From: Notospermus geniculatus
Taxonomy: Eukaryota > Nemertea > Pilidiophora > Heteronemertea > Lineidae
Direction of reading: 5' to 3'
Assembly: GCA_002633025.1 (NCBI GenBank)
Contig: NMRB01000169.1
Location: 110,611 to 174,610 of the forward strand
Length of the DNA: 64,000 nucleotides
The translations under genes and the position numbers were made by a program. The notes below the pieces were generated by a model. The model was given only the letters and a program-made list of their open reading frames with translations. It searched no databases and had not been told where the DNA came from. Every line of letters begins with the position of its first letter. Position 1 is the first letter of the stretch. Of the stretch, positions 12,111-23,080 are shown in pieces.

Positions 12111-12162
12111 TGANACACCGAGGATGGACAACGTTACAATGTCGAAACAAAATGGCCGACCA

Positions 12163-12340
12163 GCCTTCACTTCACCACTTGAGAAATTCAACCTGCTGCT
12201 ATAGCGTGAGTGACCCTTCATCAGGTAAGGTAACATGCTTCAACTCATTTTTCTATGTGTAGCAACACTCACAATCCCTAATTGGTAACTTTGATCATTC
12301 AGATCGATAGATTTGAACAGTCTTGTCGAGCATGACCGAA
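12163..12340. repeat. Dispersed repeat, inverted relative to 38108-38283
   Basis: The reverse complement of this segment aligns along its whole length with 38108-38283. Shared words include CATGCTCGACAAGACTGTTC, AAATCTATCGAT, ATGAGTTGAAGCATG and CCTTACCTGATGAAGGGT. Identity is roughly 75-80% by eye. No internal hairpin or coding potential explains it. It is a diverged interspersed repeat of unknown type. Confidence 0.75.
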
Positions 12341-14453
12341 GAAGTAGATCCCGGAGCAATATGGCGCTGTCCGATATACGTCAGGGATGTTGGCACGAAT
12401 CGTTCTCTGACGTTCAGATTGAGCCAACTCGATTACCACCCAATAACGCTCTGCCATGGTCTGTGGGCGCCTTTTGTCATTACCGGGTTTTGCAAACCCA
12501 TGCATCAGGTGACATAATCGGATCAAGCTTCTATTGTATCAATCGTATTGATGACGAAGACGCACGAACTTCTTCAATCGTCTTCACGTGCGCGGAAGGC
12601 AAAATATTCGAGTATCTGTGAAGCTGGCTAACGCGACAGACTACATGTACATGTACGTGTACATGTATTTACATGTACGTACTTTCTCTGTAGACCTCAC
12701 AGGCATTATACGGCTGGTGCTGTGGACAGCCCCCGGGGACAGCCTGGGAACGTCGGAGACCGTTGGGATGCCACGATAGAGGTACCATCATAAAAATTCA
12801 TAAATGCAAAATGCAGAGTGGTTCCTGTACTGGACAGGCACGACAGATTCCTTCAAACTCAGAAGGCTTTACATTACTGTACATCAGATACATCAATCTG
12901 AATGATACCTGATTCGAGCGATGTCGATGACTAGACCGCCTATTAAATGTAATCAAGAAGATGTCTCGATGGAAGAGAGAGTTTCAGATGTACTCTCTGT
13001 AGACAGAGCCTTGTCCCAGACACGACCCAGCAGGCTATTTGATTGGCTGTCCTCAGACTACAGTACCTCTCTGGGGTCTATACGCTATCACAGACAGAAG
13101 TGTTTGGAGAGATGATTGAAAGTAGTAGCACCGTCTGTTTGAGGAGGAATTGAGAGGCTGGACATAGCCCTCGGAGAAAATCCCCGCTACTTACCCTTTG
13201 ATTACACAGCCTGAGTGAGCCACATAAAATACTGGTACGTTATTGGTCAGGTAATTAATCTAAAAGTCAAGAACCGAGCAAGTTACATACCCATACACTC
13301 CAGTCTGTCGTTCTCGTGCTTTGCGAATATAAGTTCGTTTTTCATAACTAACCAAGTAATGTAGATTTCGTGATAAATCTTCCTAAATAACGAGATATAA
13401 ATGAACAATCAATAACATATCGTTTCGGGCATTTATTCATATCTGGGTTTTTATTACATACAAATCCTTCATGCGATATCTGACATTTGCAGATCTTTTC
13501 TTTAAAAGTGTTTTTTTTTCTTCCACAGCACTTTGCATGTATGTTTCAGTTATGGAAATTAACGAACTGAAGTCATGTTTTTTCATCTACAAAGATTAAA
13601 CTTAACGGTTGAGCGATGACTGCAGATCTTTAAGCCGTTCTATCATGTGTGTTTTATCAATCATTTCAAAAGCAGTGAACCAGATGGAATCCCATGCCAC
13701 GCAGCAATTATTTTGTAAACCGATTGATTTGTGACAACTCAGCCAGGTGAAATTAAAAACGTCAGGGATCTCTTTGATGCAAAGAGAATTATTTTTTGCA
13801 TGATTGTGCAGATCCCTTTTTTTGTAAATTAACGCCCGCCCACCACATTTGCGATTCACACGACGATTCTCAGAATCCTAAGAGATTATTACAGGGTTCT
13901 GTATTTTTCTCATTTACCCTCAAGGAATAACTGCTTTTATTCATTTTGACGTTAACATTTGAGAAAAGTGACGGTAACGGGAGTCATTGGAAATTTCAGT
14001 AGGGCTCTTGGTTCATGACCAATGACGATCGAGCAGTCATGGATAAACCACGTGAATTCATGATACACAAGGACTCATCTCGTGGATTAGAATCCCGGTC
14101 GTCTATCCTCTCCAGTGGCTAAAACGTCCTTGTCATCAACGATTCCTTAGAGTACCTTACCGAGACAGAACGAGCATTAGTGACCAAACCTCAAACGTCG
14201 ATATTTTCGCAGAGAACAAGGCGAAATACAATATCAGCCACTGAGCTCTTGTGTTTTAACAGGATTGCCCAGAGGTGTAATGTCTCCGTGATAAAAAGAG
14301 GGCAATGCTGGCGAACTAATTGATCGAGGAAAGAGCATTTCAAAGGTAATACCACTTTCCAGTGGGATTTCAAACGACTCCCACGACTGAAAAAAGAGTA
14401 GATTTGAAAGGTTTGGTTCCATTATGAACTCCAAGTTAATATACGTACATGTA

Positions 14454-15559
14454 CAGTCATTGACAAAAGTTTATCTCCACCGTTAATCGTCCATAACTTC
14501 CTCATGAAGTGAAGAAATTTGATGCGGTTTCAGCAAATAATACTTCAATCTTTTCTGCATCTTTCATACACAAACCTGCTTCTGCAGCATCACTCTGACA
14601 TTATGTAATCAGGCGCTGAAAAAAAAGTCCAAAATCAACTTTTTTATTTCCATGCCAATTTGGATTTTCTTACGTCCGACCAGTGTGTAGCAACACTTGA
14701 AAACAATCCGCAAAGATTGCGCCATCAAATTCCACCTCAGTTTCTCAAAAAGTGACTTGTTGGTTTGATTTTGGAGCAGATTCGAATGCTCTTATTTTGC
14801 CTGTGAGACGACCCCGCATTTGTGAATGCCATTGCCCAACCAATCATAGGACTCGGATAGGGGCGCAAACCACAAACCACAAATCCCTCAAACCAGTAGG
14901 TTATGGTATCTGGACACTTGTAAGTTTCACTTGTTCTGTCAATAGGCCTTCAATTCAAAGGGAAAGGGATACCTCTTATTCCGGTTCAATGGACAGCCCT
15001 GGACAAAGACCAAATCTTACTTATAAACTTTTATTCAAACGACTGTGACATATGCTGTAAATATTCATGAATGGAAACTTAGGCATTACAATCACAATGC
15101 CGAAATCTACTTATTGGCTTTGGTCTGCCTAGTCACGCCTTCATAATCATTATTCACACACCTCTATTTTCCATAATCAGTGTATGGCTGAAGAAGATAA
15201 AAAGGGGCCATCTCAAGCCCCACGCAACTGTTTCGCCGACAAGAGCCAACAAAAGTCACTTTTTGAGAAACTGAAGTGGGATTTGATGGCGCAATCTTTG
15301 TGAATTGTTTTCAAGTGTTGTTACACACTGGTCGGACGTGAGAAAATCCAAATTGGCATGGAAATAAAAAAGTTGATTTTGGACTTTTTTTTTCAGCGCC
15401 TGATTACATAATGTCAGAGTGATGCTGCAGAAGCAGGTTTGTGTATGAAAGACGCAGAAAAGATTGAAGTATTATTTGCTGAAAACCGCATCAAATTTCT
15501 TCACTTCATAAGGAAGTTATGGACGATTAACGGTGGAGATAAACTTTTGTCAATGACTG
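14454..15559. mobile_element. Mariner-like element with 310-bp TIRs in copy C (TA TSD)
   Basis: The element starts CAGTCATTGACAAAAG and ends with its complement. TIRs of about 310 bp (14454-14764 and 15249-15559) are highly similar. It is flanked by TA (14452-14453, 15560-15561). Copy B at the same place reads through with a single TA, and copy A resembles it apart from extra ACATGT units, so the insertion is proven by paralogous empty sites. The roughly 485-bp centre has only a 98-codon open frame (14752-15048) with no recognisable DDE transposase. It is a non-autonomous Tc1/mariner-type derivative. Confidence 0.92.
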
Positions 15560-15721
15560 TACATTACGTATTTAGTATATCTCCGTGTTCCATTAGAGCT
15601 GGCCTTGGGGGCCTGCCGCGGGAATACAGACCCTAGCCCAGACAAATAACACATCATGAAATTTGACCTTGGCCATATGACGAATAGAAACAACGAAAAT
15701 TGATTGGCCGGTTAGGTATCA

Positions 15722-15803
15722 GGCCCCGTATTCATAAAACTATTTAAGTCTAAGAATGACACTTATCCTTTGTTCAACACAAAAGCTTTATGAATACGGG
15801 GCC
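15722..15803. mobile_element. Short hairpin MITE (CTTAAGTC family, deleted arm)
   Basis: It runs GGCCCCGTATTCATAAAAC to CTTTATGAATACGGGGCC around the usual CCTTTGTTCAACACAAAAG loop. The right arm lacks the ACTTAAGT block seen in other members, giving 82 bp. It is the first of three hairpins standing end to end. Confidence 0.75.
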
Positions 15804-15804
15804 T

Positions 15805-15912
15805 GGGGCCGTATGCATAAAACATCTTAAGTGTAAGATTTCCCTTATCTTTTGTTTGGAACAATAGTTTAAGGGAAATTTTACACTTAAGATGTTTTAT
15901 GCATACGGGCCC
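15805..15912. mobile_element. Hairpin MITE, GTATGCATAAAACATCTTAAG subtype
   Basis: Near-perfect palindrome: GGGGCCGTATGCATAAAAC on the left and GTTTTATGCATACGGGCCC on the right. The arms continue through ATCTTAAGTGTAA and AAATTTCCCTT-type words to a loop TCTTTTGTTTGGAAC. It shares the end signature (GGGCC, CATAAAAC) with the CTTAAGTC family but has its own interior. Confidence 0.82.
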
Positions 15913-15913
15913 T

Positions 15914-16023
15914 GGCCCCTATTTATAAAGCAACTTAAGTCTGAGTGTGACACTCATCCTTTGTTCAAGACAAAAGATAAGTTCCATACTTTGACCTAAG
16001 TATAGGTTTATGAATATATACCC
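15914..16023. mobile_element. CTTAAGTC hairpin MITE ending copy C
   Basis: This is the orthologue of 12000-12110. The end sequences are more decayed (CCCTATTTATAAAGC; GAATATATACCC) than in B. Comparison with B indicates that the two preceding hairpins were added at this spot after duplication. Confidence 0.75.
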
Positions 16024-16379
16024 TGACGTATTGGCTTTGTTGGTAGTCAATGCCCCAAGAAATGGATTCCTTTTACAGGAAGTTCAGGCCAGTTCGTTTG
16101 TTCAAATCTACATGTATGTACATGAAATACATCACCTAACACTCCACGGCTAAGGTAGAGGAAGCATTTACATGTATACGTGTATTTGAAAGCCGAGAGG
16201 GAAGTACATGATACAGGGAAAAAGGAGAAAGAAAAGAAAAAAGACACGACTGGTACATGTATTAGGACTTGCAATAATCGATATGACTGGCAGCTCCTTT
16301 TGAAAGGAAAACTGTTTCCGGAGCGTTAGGGTTTCAAACGCACAGTTCTTTAGGCATACTGGAAGTCTTTTTCACAAAT

Positions 16380-16745
16380 ATTCTTTGACGCTACACTCGG
16401 CCCCAGTGTGTATCCGACGTCCCGGTCTCCTACACACTGGCACATTTGGGGCTCAAAAGCCGGTAACACCACTAGGTGGCACTCCACTGGCTCCAGCCAA
16501 TCACCACGCTTTCTCACTCATAATTCCCGCGGAAATTACTTCCAGGAAAAACCCAACCCCGTCCCCAGGGGTATAGTTCGCTCAGACAACCTTGGACCAC
16601 TCGCCATATTGTCAGAAAGCGAACGAGGTTGGGAAAACCCAAGGACCCGTGCTGCCACCACGCGGTCTTCACGACTGTTAATCTCTAAAAGAGCCAGACG
16701 CGGAGTGTGATTTACCGAAGGGGTGAGCCCGTAGCGTCTGGCCAA
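16380..16745. other. GC-richer segment, open on both strands, no identity
   Basis: This 365-bp block is richer in G+C than its neighbours and lacks stops over long stretches of both strands (100 codons at 16408-16710, +; 69 codons at 16536-16745, -). The minus frame includes ALLEINSREDRVVAARVLGF. A frame open on both strands is usual for GC-rich DNA and I recognise no protein family. It could be a repeat fragment or a CpG-type regulatory block. Confidence 0.3.
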
Positions 16746-17169
16746 GCGAGACTACTTTGACGCATGCCCAGTAACTTTCAGTCATATTTCTTCATCAACC
16801 GTGTTAGCACCGCTCAGAATATTTCACCCATGGTCACAGGTGATTCAGACGATGAGGTATTGGGCGCAAGGTCGGAATGCGAAAATCTTTCTTTATCACA
16901 TGGAAATCAACGGCATGGTTACTTTGTTGTTTGTCACTCCAACCTGAATTACATGATGGATTGGCTTGTCCAATCGGCGATCCCGAAATCGATTCAATGC
17001 GGTCCTGATAGATGAAGTTGTCCAATCAAAGACACTGATCATCTTGCCACTCCTGTCCTTGTTACTAAGCAGACGGCGTTGTGTCAGGTGGAAATTTCAA
17101 TCATCAACTAGAATGTCCACAGCTACCATGACTGTTGCCAACTTGAAGAATGGTAATTAAACCAGGACC
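16746..17169. other. No recognisable feature
   Basis: Unique sequence with overlapping short frames on both strands. I see nothing to annotate. Confidence 0.5.
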
Positions 17170-17420
17170 AAAAATCAACTCGAGTGGAGACTCAGAGTCT
17201 CACTTTAGGGACAAAATGGTTCGAAACACTTTTTGACTCAAAATGAAACAGAAAATATTTCGGCCCGAGACAATAACAGCTCGGCCCGAAATATTTTCCC
17301 TCGGAACGAGGTGTCATTGTCTCGGGCCGAAATATTTTCTGTTTCATTTTGAGTCAAAAAGTGTTTCGAACCATTTTGTCCCTAAAGTGAGACTCTGAGT
17401 CTCCACTCGAGTTGATTTTT
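17170..17420. repeat. Perfect 105-bp inverted repeat (long hairpin)
   Basis: The arms 17170-17274 and 17316-17420 are exact reverse complements over all 105 bp by direct comparison, starting AAAAATCAACTCGAG and ending GGCCCGAGACAAT. The 41-bp centre holds a third, partial inverted piece (CGGCCCGAAATATTTTCC). Perfect arms mean a very recent foldback insertion or gene-conversion-maintained palindrome. No unambiguous target duplication is visible because the right edge runs into a T tract. Transcribed, it would form a long double-stranded RNA. Confidence 0.9.
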
Positions 17421-18924
17421 TTTTCTGTGCTCTAAACTAGTCAGTTTGGATACGTGTTCGTTTTTGAAGACGCCATGAGACATGTACTAAGCAAGCAGGT
17501 CAGCATCTTAACATTTTCCCTTGATACCGAAGCCCTGATCAATTCGGTTGAAGCCAGCGGCGAACTGATGTGTCACTCTGAGATATTACGTTTATATCCT
17601 GGCGATTGGTGTGAATCCTTGCAGTATCGGCCAGTTAATCGTGGATAAGCTTTCCGGAACCTGTGCATCAGGGACGAGGGATTCACTCTTAATCCCTTCT
17701 TTGAATATCAACAGATGGCATCTTTATGCTTCTCCATTGCGACATTTTGCTGACCTTTGTACACCAGTCTATATTGAAGTTCCAACCATCTTCATATGCA
17801 TCGTGTAGTAGAGGCTTGTTGATTTTAGCTCGGCGTCCAATGCCTACACATACATGTACATGTATTATCGTTCTATGAGACGATCTTTGGCGAGAAATTT
17901 GTATCATCAGATGTGAATGCCAAGCGCTCCATTAATACCCACCAATCGCCACCACGAAGTAATAAAATTCATTCACCAATTAGTCGTAAAACAGCAGTGA
18001 CCACACGAGAGGTGCCAAATTCACCGGACGCAAACCACGATCACATAATAGGGGTATCTAAACGCCAATGGTGGAGCATAAACAATCCAATTACCAACAA
18101 TATCATGACAGATATCGTAATGATCGAGCCTCGGGCTAATAATACTACAAATGATTCTTTCGCTGTACATGTATAGGCTGCGCTATGACAGCGGAAAGAT
18201 GATAACGCTGAAGACGTCTCTTGTTCAATAAAACTGATGTGTTGTCAAATCCTTGAAGACTTTGTGGCTTTGGTAGAAAATTGCTTTTTTCCTGTGACAG
18301 GCTTGAGAAGAGTAGAGTGTCCTCTTTTGGTAATGACCTCACGTATGTTTGAAAGATGCCGGTGTAACGGTACAGAGTGTCCCCCTGTAAAAAGTGTCCA
18401 CTTCTATTGTTGAATCTATACAATAAAAGGGGAAGTGCGATTCTTTGTCCGCTATGCACTGAAAACCGTTGGTATTTAGTGCACAACGGTCATGTTCAAC
18501 GGATAGGGTATCACTCATAGATGGTNGGGGGGGGGGCAAACTCTAGGGGCAAATATCTGGGGGGAAATGTCCTATAATCGGCACCACCCCTACCCGTCCG
18601 GGGGCCCTTCACCGGTCATTTGTGTGGTCCATACCGTGATTGTTTTCCGCTGAAAAACTACATGTATACTTAAAGCCATAATAGTCATAAAATTTCTACA
18701 GTATGTCTTTGGCATCTACTTCATGGCGACATCCTTACTCCCTATGGTGACACCTCTGCCCGTCCGTAGGACGGGTACTTTGCTAGTGATGGAATAAGCG
18801 GCATGACTATAGAAAACCAATCCCCAGAGATTAGAATGTAACAATAGGATCTTTTGTTCCTGGGACAGTTTTTCCTGGGGACATTCTTTCCCTTTACACC
18901 TGCATGAACTGATTCGTTTGTCGT
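17421..18924. other. Unique sequence with an N-adjacent poly-G tract
   Basis: No gene or repeat is recognised. A single N at 18526 is followed at once by a run of ten G, suggesting a sequencing or assembly break. Open frames up to 113 codons (18145-18486, -) look random. Confidence 0.5.
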
Positions 18925-19386
18925 CTAAAGCCTAGTTTATACTTCGACGCACGACCATCGGCGTCCGACGCACGATCAAAATCTGGACGCCGACATCGTC
19001 GTGTTGATTCATACTCCAGCGTTCCTCTGCGATTGCCATCGGCGTCAGGACGCACGACTCCTTGGCGTGCGATTTTCCAGAGTTCAACCAATTTGAACTC
19101 TCTGCGTCCGATCGCGGCGACCTACCAATGAATGAAGAGTTTTGTGGTCATGGGATCAAAGGCTCATGTTTATGCATTGAATTCCAATGCCGCGGCGGTA
19201 TTACGGAGTTGAAAATAGGTTACGCCGTTGTTACGTAATGACTCATGTAACTAAATCTTTTCGCCATAGCATTCACACTCCCGCGATAGGACGGGGACAA
19301 AATCGCACGACGGGATCGGCGTCCAACGCAATATCGGGCGTCGGACGCCGGCGATGGTCGTGCGTCGAAGTATAAACTAGGCTTTA
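18925..19386. mobile_element. Foldback MITE, CTAAAGCCTAGTTTATAC ends
   Basis: The left end CTAAAGCCTAGTTTATAC, then TTCGACGCACGACCATCG, is mirrored at the right end (CGATGGTCGTGCGTCGAAG..CTAGGCTTTAG). The TIRs are 50 bp or more, rich in CGTCGGACGCCGA words. The length is about 460 bp. The right end abuts, and shares TTA with, the next element at 19387. The start theme (TAAAGCC then a TTTATACT-like word) resembles the elements at 40616, 44875 and 46279. Confidence 0.82.
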
Positions 19387-19516
19387 GGCTTCCGTTACAT
19401 AGAAGTATACGGTATACGAAAACGCCATTTAACAAAGGCTTCAAGTGGATTCACGACCGTGAAGCCATTGTTAACCGCGGTATTCGTATACCGTATAGTT
19501 CTATGTAAAGGAAGCC
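19387..19516. mobile_element. Hairpin MITE, 130 bp, TTA TSD
   Basis: Ends GGCTTCCGTTACATAGAA and TTCTATGTAAAGGAAGCC enclose complementary TATACGGTATACGAA arms. TTA flanks both sides (19384-19386, 19517-19519), as for PIF/Harbinger-type insertion. A structurally similar element, also with TATACGG arms and an internal AAAGGCTTCA..TGAAGCC-like hairpin, lies at 48347-48483. Confidence 0.8.
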
Positions 19517-19907
19517 TTATACTAACTAACGTTACAGTACATTATATGTACATTTACATGTACATGTACATTAGCCCTTGAAAGTCGTTTGGTTGGAAAG
19601 TTCTGTTATCAATATTGTCGACGTCAGAACGGGATGTGACGTGAATTACATGTAATCTATCTTAGGCCTAATGTCCATCAGTGAGGCACACTCGATATCC
19701 CTGTAATCGTCGGTAAGCCACCCTTGGTACAGGGCAGAGAGCCATGAAAGACGGCCTGGGACACAAAACATCGGAAAAAAACTGTGCTCATGATTCCGTC
19801 CGATTACACTGGTAGGATGCACTGAAAGTCCTTCAGATCGACAAATCCTAGGAGTAATGGTAGCGTCGTTTGTCATGCGTCGCCGGTTTATTTGTGACGG
19901 AGACAGA

Positions 19908-19952
19908 TACATGTACATGTACATGTACATGTATAATGGATGTACATGTATA
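19908..19952. repeat. (ACATGT)n microsatellite
   Basis: Consecutive ACATGT units followed by a TATAATGGATGTAC partial duplication. Shorter tracts of the same self-complementary motif recur at about 6689, 8471, 10054, 12643, 17855, 19556, 20277, 24843 and 50879. Confidence 0.8.
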
Positions 19953-20904
19953 ATGGCACAACTTTGTTCAGTACATTTGCCGCTGTCATCCAGTGGTGAC
20001 TCAAGATGTTGGCGTTTGGATTCTGCGCCCAAGGATCTTCAGGCTAGTATCAAAATTAGCCTGGACTGTCAGGATGAGACTTAAGGAGAAACAATACGAA
20101 ATCTTTATAATCACAGTTGGCTTTTGAGGTTCTTTCTCTCCCAAAGCCAGTCGAGCTGAGACAAATTAATCTGTCTCACATCTGTTCTGAATGCAGGCAT
20201 TACCAAGGGGCAAAAACAGGGAAGGTTGTCGACGTAAACTACAGATAAAGACAGACAAGGAAGTAAATCTTCTTTTACATGTACATGTAGCTTGTAGTTG
20301 TCTCCGAAACATGCTGAAAACCAGGTCACTGTCAAGGAAGATTAACTACATGTACCTAGATACGATGTGAATCGCTGCCGAGGCCACCAACTATGGCTTC
20401 CTCAGGAAATTACATACATTACGTACTTTGACTCCTGATCTAAATACCTACTCCTTTGATGAATTGGTTGCGAAGTAGAGTCATGGTGTGTTTCCTTCGT
20501 ATGGTATTTCGACGCAAGTCTGGAAACTATTTTATTGCTGGTAGGGAGATCTGCGCCACAGGGCTTTCTTGTGAAATTGGATGCAATTAGCTAAATGAAA
20601 TATACATTTTGAGATATTTTTTAAAGAGTCTTAGCTCGTCGGTTGCCGCGAGCACCCTCCGGTTGGAAAGATGAAAAAAATATGTCAATGGCCTCCATTT
20701 CAGACATATTGCCTGTCTGGATGGTAGGGTAACGCAGCAGAAGTAGGCCTATTATCGCAGTTGATGCCATCAACACGAAGTGCATACTGAGAAACACCAG
20801 CGTTGCTTGCTTCTCACAAATCTTGGGCAGGCGTACTCTTTGTTGATATCGACGGCTGGTTTCGCCAACAGAAATTCCAAGTCGTCCACGATATTGTAGC
20901 CTAA
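19953..20904. other. No recognisable feature
   Basis: Unique sequence; the longest frames are short and overlap the microsatellite. No repeat structure is seen beyond ACATGT tracts. Confidence 0.5.
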
Positions 20905-21149
20905 AGGGCCGATTTAATAGACGTTTGCTAAGCTAACCATTGGTTCCACCAAAAATAGATAGGCATGCGAAAAGTACATGTACAACTAAATTTTCACCAA
21001 AAAGCCCGGTTTGGATGGATAGTAAGCGCTATACAGAGCTTAGAAAACGGGGGGTTTTGGTGAAAAATTTAGTTGTACATTTTTCGGTCGCCTATCTATT
21101 TTTGGTGGAACCAATGGTTAGCTTATCAAGCGTCAATTAAATCGGCCCT
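20905..21149. mobile_element. Foldback MITE, AGGGCCGATTTAA ends
   Basis: The left arm runs AGGGCCGATTTAATAGACG, then GCTAACCATTGGTTCC and ACCAAAAATAGATAGGC. All of these are repeated inverted on the right, ending TTAAATCGGCCCT. The arms are about 100 bp with a 40-bp centre, total 245 bp. The flanks are AA-rich and a 3-bp TAA duplication is possible but not clean. A weaker relative may lie at about 21817-22035 (GGTCGATTTTTTAGACGAT .. AAAAATCGGCC). Confidence 0.82.
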
Positions 21150-21484
21150 AAGTAGGCTATTACAATCGTGTATCGGCGTATAATGAAAGATCGTTCATAA
21201 TAGGAACAACGCCCTTAATACGTGAAATGTGTAAAGGAAATGCACAAATTGCAGAACAAGCGCCACCCGGAAATGATATGTCTGCCGGATATTGGGACGT
21301 CGTTTTCCACGATGTCTGCTGCCCCGGTAACGATCCATTGCGGTTTGTAAAGACAATCGAGTGCTATGCAATATGCATGTTGTAGCTGGCCTCTCAGGTT
21401 AGCAAACCAATTGGTGCCGATCAATGTAAACCTTGGCTGTGAATTGCGCAATAAATGTTTGTATTTGTTTGTATTTCATTTTTC

Positions 21485-21739
21485 CGTCAGGGCGGACGCT
21501 ACAGCATTATTGGCCCTGCTAAGTACGGAGGAGGCCATCACAAGCTACTCATGTTCCTCACTTGGATGGGGTATTTTACTTGCCCTTGCAAAGACACAAG
21601 GTACAAGGCACCACGGCTTACTGTCCCATGCGACGGACGTGAAGAGCCGGGAATTAAATCTCATATGGCCCGAGCTGGATTCGAACCCGGGACCAGCCGC
21701 TTGCTAAGCGGACGTGATAACCACTAAGCTATCAGGCTC
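21485..21739 (-). mobile_element. tRNA-derived SINE, minus strand
   Basis: On the minus strand, 21739 downward reads GGAGCCTGATAGCTTAGTGG, with A box TAGCTTAGTGG, an anticodon-arm-like hairpin CCGCTTAGCAAGCGG, and an excellent B box GGTTCGAATCC, then a roughly 180-bp body. The acceptor stem does not pair properly, so it is a SINE and not a tRNA gene. Part of the body (GCAAGTAAAATACCCC) is also found at 57545-57665, which shows the body is an interspersed repeat. Confidence 0.78.
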
Positions 21740-22880
21740 CTCAGGCTCCCAATAAATGTTAAACATCTCCAGACATCATGAACCACGATTTCGTTCCAGA
21801 GAACGTTGTCCATCCATGGGTCGATTTTTTAGACGATAGTTAAAGTAAACCTCGGTTTAACCATCGGCTTTTCTGACAAACCGTGAAACCAAAGTAAACA
21901 TTTTGACTTTTAGAATGTTTGGCTATCAACGATTCATAAAATCGAAAAATTCACTTCGATTAACAAACAGTTCGTCAACTGAGGGTTAATGAAACCCGGT
22001 GGTTATCTTAGCCATCGTTTTAAAAATCGGCCCCATATATTGCGTCCTGGAACATTTTGAATAAGACGAGTATGGAAATGTAGCCGTGTTTGAATGGAAA
22101 GTGCCGGAAAGGCTTGCCTTCACTTGCTGATTTCCAAAATCTCGGAGCTATCACGTCCTGGGCCATTGCTGATAACATTGCTAATCCATTGCCGATGAAA
22201 ATTGCCCAGGAAATCATATCACCACTTCAGGGAGTTGGCGCATCAAAAGCAATTCTGCAGCTCCACAAATTAGTGACCTTGGGTGCAACGAGACCACTTA
22301 TGGGGAGTTATGACTTTCATATTTCAGCAATCCCGTTATCGAATTAAGTTGTTATTAACTTTTTGCAAATGCAATGTATTGGTCACATTGCACTTAACTG
22401 TTCAGATTTCCCGTGCTTTCATACTTACTTCCCATATGATGATATCGAATAAAAACTTTGGCCGGACCAGAACAATTTATTCTAATTGTATTTACAGCGA
22501 ATGGTCAACGCACTAAGGGAAATAGGGATGGGGTAGATAATAAATGAGGTGGCTTTTCTCGAAATCCTCTACGCTGCGCCAGCCGGGGATGACCGAGGAC
22601 GGCGATGATCATGCAAACCGACCATCAATTATAGCCAGAGTGTCATGATGAGGAAATTACATGACGAACTCTTTCGGGCTTTTGTCAATTTTTCATCCGG
22701 GTAGGGTCCCAGCGAGATATTTGGTCATGGTAATACGAAACGAAACGGGGATTTTTTATGCTTTTCTTATTTTGCCAGGCTTTTAGATCATATGTTATGC
22801 GCACTTATGGGGCAACAGGAGTATATTACATACATGTATAAGTACGTGAATGACCAATAGGGAACAGCTGCCTGATTGCT
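21740..22880. other. Mostly unique; weak foldback at 21817-22035
   Basis: Apart from a weak inverted pair near 21817 and 22035, I see nothing. The frames at 22020-22347 overlap on opposite strands and are unconvincing. Confidence 0.45.
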
Positions 22881-23080
22881 AAGGCCAAGCGCACATTGCG
22901 GCAAAATTCATTACGATCGGGGTGTTATTTAAAATCGACTGACCCGGCTGAATGACGAGTGGACAGCGTTGGGTCAGTCGCTTTAAAAACACCCCTGCCG
23001 CATTGCGTTTTGCCGTAAATATGCGCTTGGCCTTTAAAAACACCTCTGCCGCATTGAGTTTTGCCGCACTGCGCTTGGCC
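22881..23080. mobile_element. Foldback element AAGGCCAAGCGCA plus extra partial end
   Basis: Segment 22881-23034 begins AAGGCCAAGCGCA and ends TGCGCTTGGCCTT, with matching GCGGCAAAA, GGGTGTT and GACTGACCC words inside. Directly after it, 23035-23080 repeats the right end (AAACACCTCTGCCGCATTG then GCGCTTGGCC). So the right terminus is present twice, as after partial tandem duplication or a second insertion. Confidence 0.72.

Larger units (their letters stand above)
8896..12112. repeat. Tandem triplication, copy B (about 3.2 kb)
   Basis: This is the longest version of the unit. It starts like copy A, carries an extra 400-bp element (9204-9603), and continues past the end of A through ACGAAAATTGATTGGCCGG into a hairpin MITE shared with copy C. 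It ends exactly at a single N (12113). It carries the empty TA site (GTACATGTACATTACG, about 11846-11861) for the 1.1-kb element present in C. Confidence 0.9.
12422..16023. repeat. Tandem triplication, copy C (5'-truncated, with insertions)
   Basis: Copy C begins within the unit (equivalent to position 9833 of B), so about 0.9 kb of the left part is missing. It runs to the same hairpin MITE as B. It is lengthened by a 1.1-kb mariner-like element (14454-15559) and by two extra hairpin MITEs at its right end. In the frame at 12921-13115 it differs from A and B by only a few substitutions, implying either a recent event or allelic copies. Confidence 0.88.

Noticed and set aside
14752-15048. 98-codon frame in the centre of the mariner-like element as a transposase remnant
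   Set aside because: No DDE/D residues in order or helix-turn-helix pattern can be seen; far too short for a transposase.
16536-16745. Conserved-looking peptide on the minus strand
   Set aside because: Both strands are open in this GC-richer block and I cannot name a family; kept only as an unidentified segment.
19646-20032. 128-codon minus-strand frame with an MYMYMYMY tract
   Set aside because: The repeat peptide is a translation of the ACATGT microsatellite.
21660-21739. Possible functional tRNA-Ala gene (AGC-like loop) on the minus strand
   Set aside because: The acceptor stem does not pair and the anticodon stem is off; a body shared with another locus marks it as a SINE.
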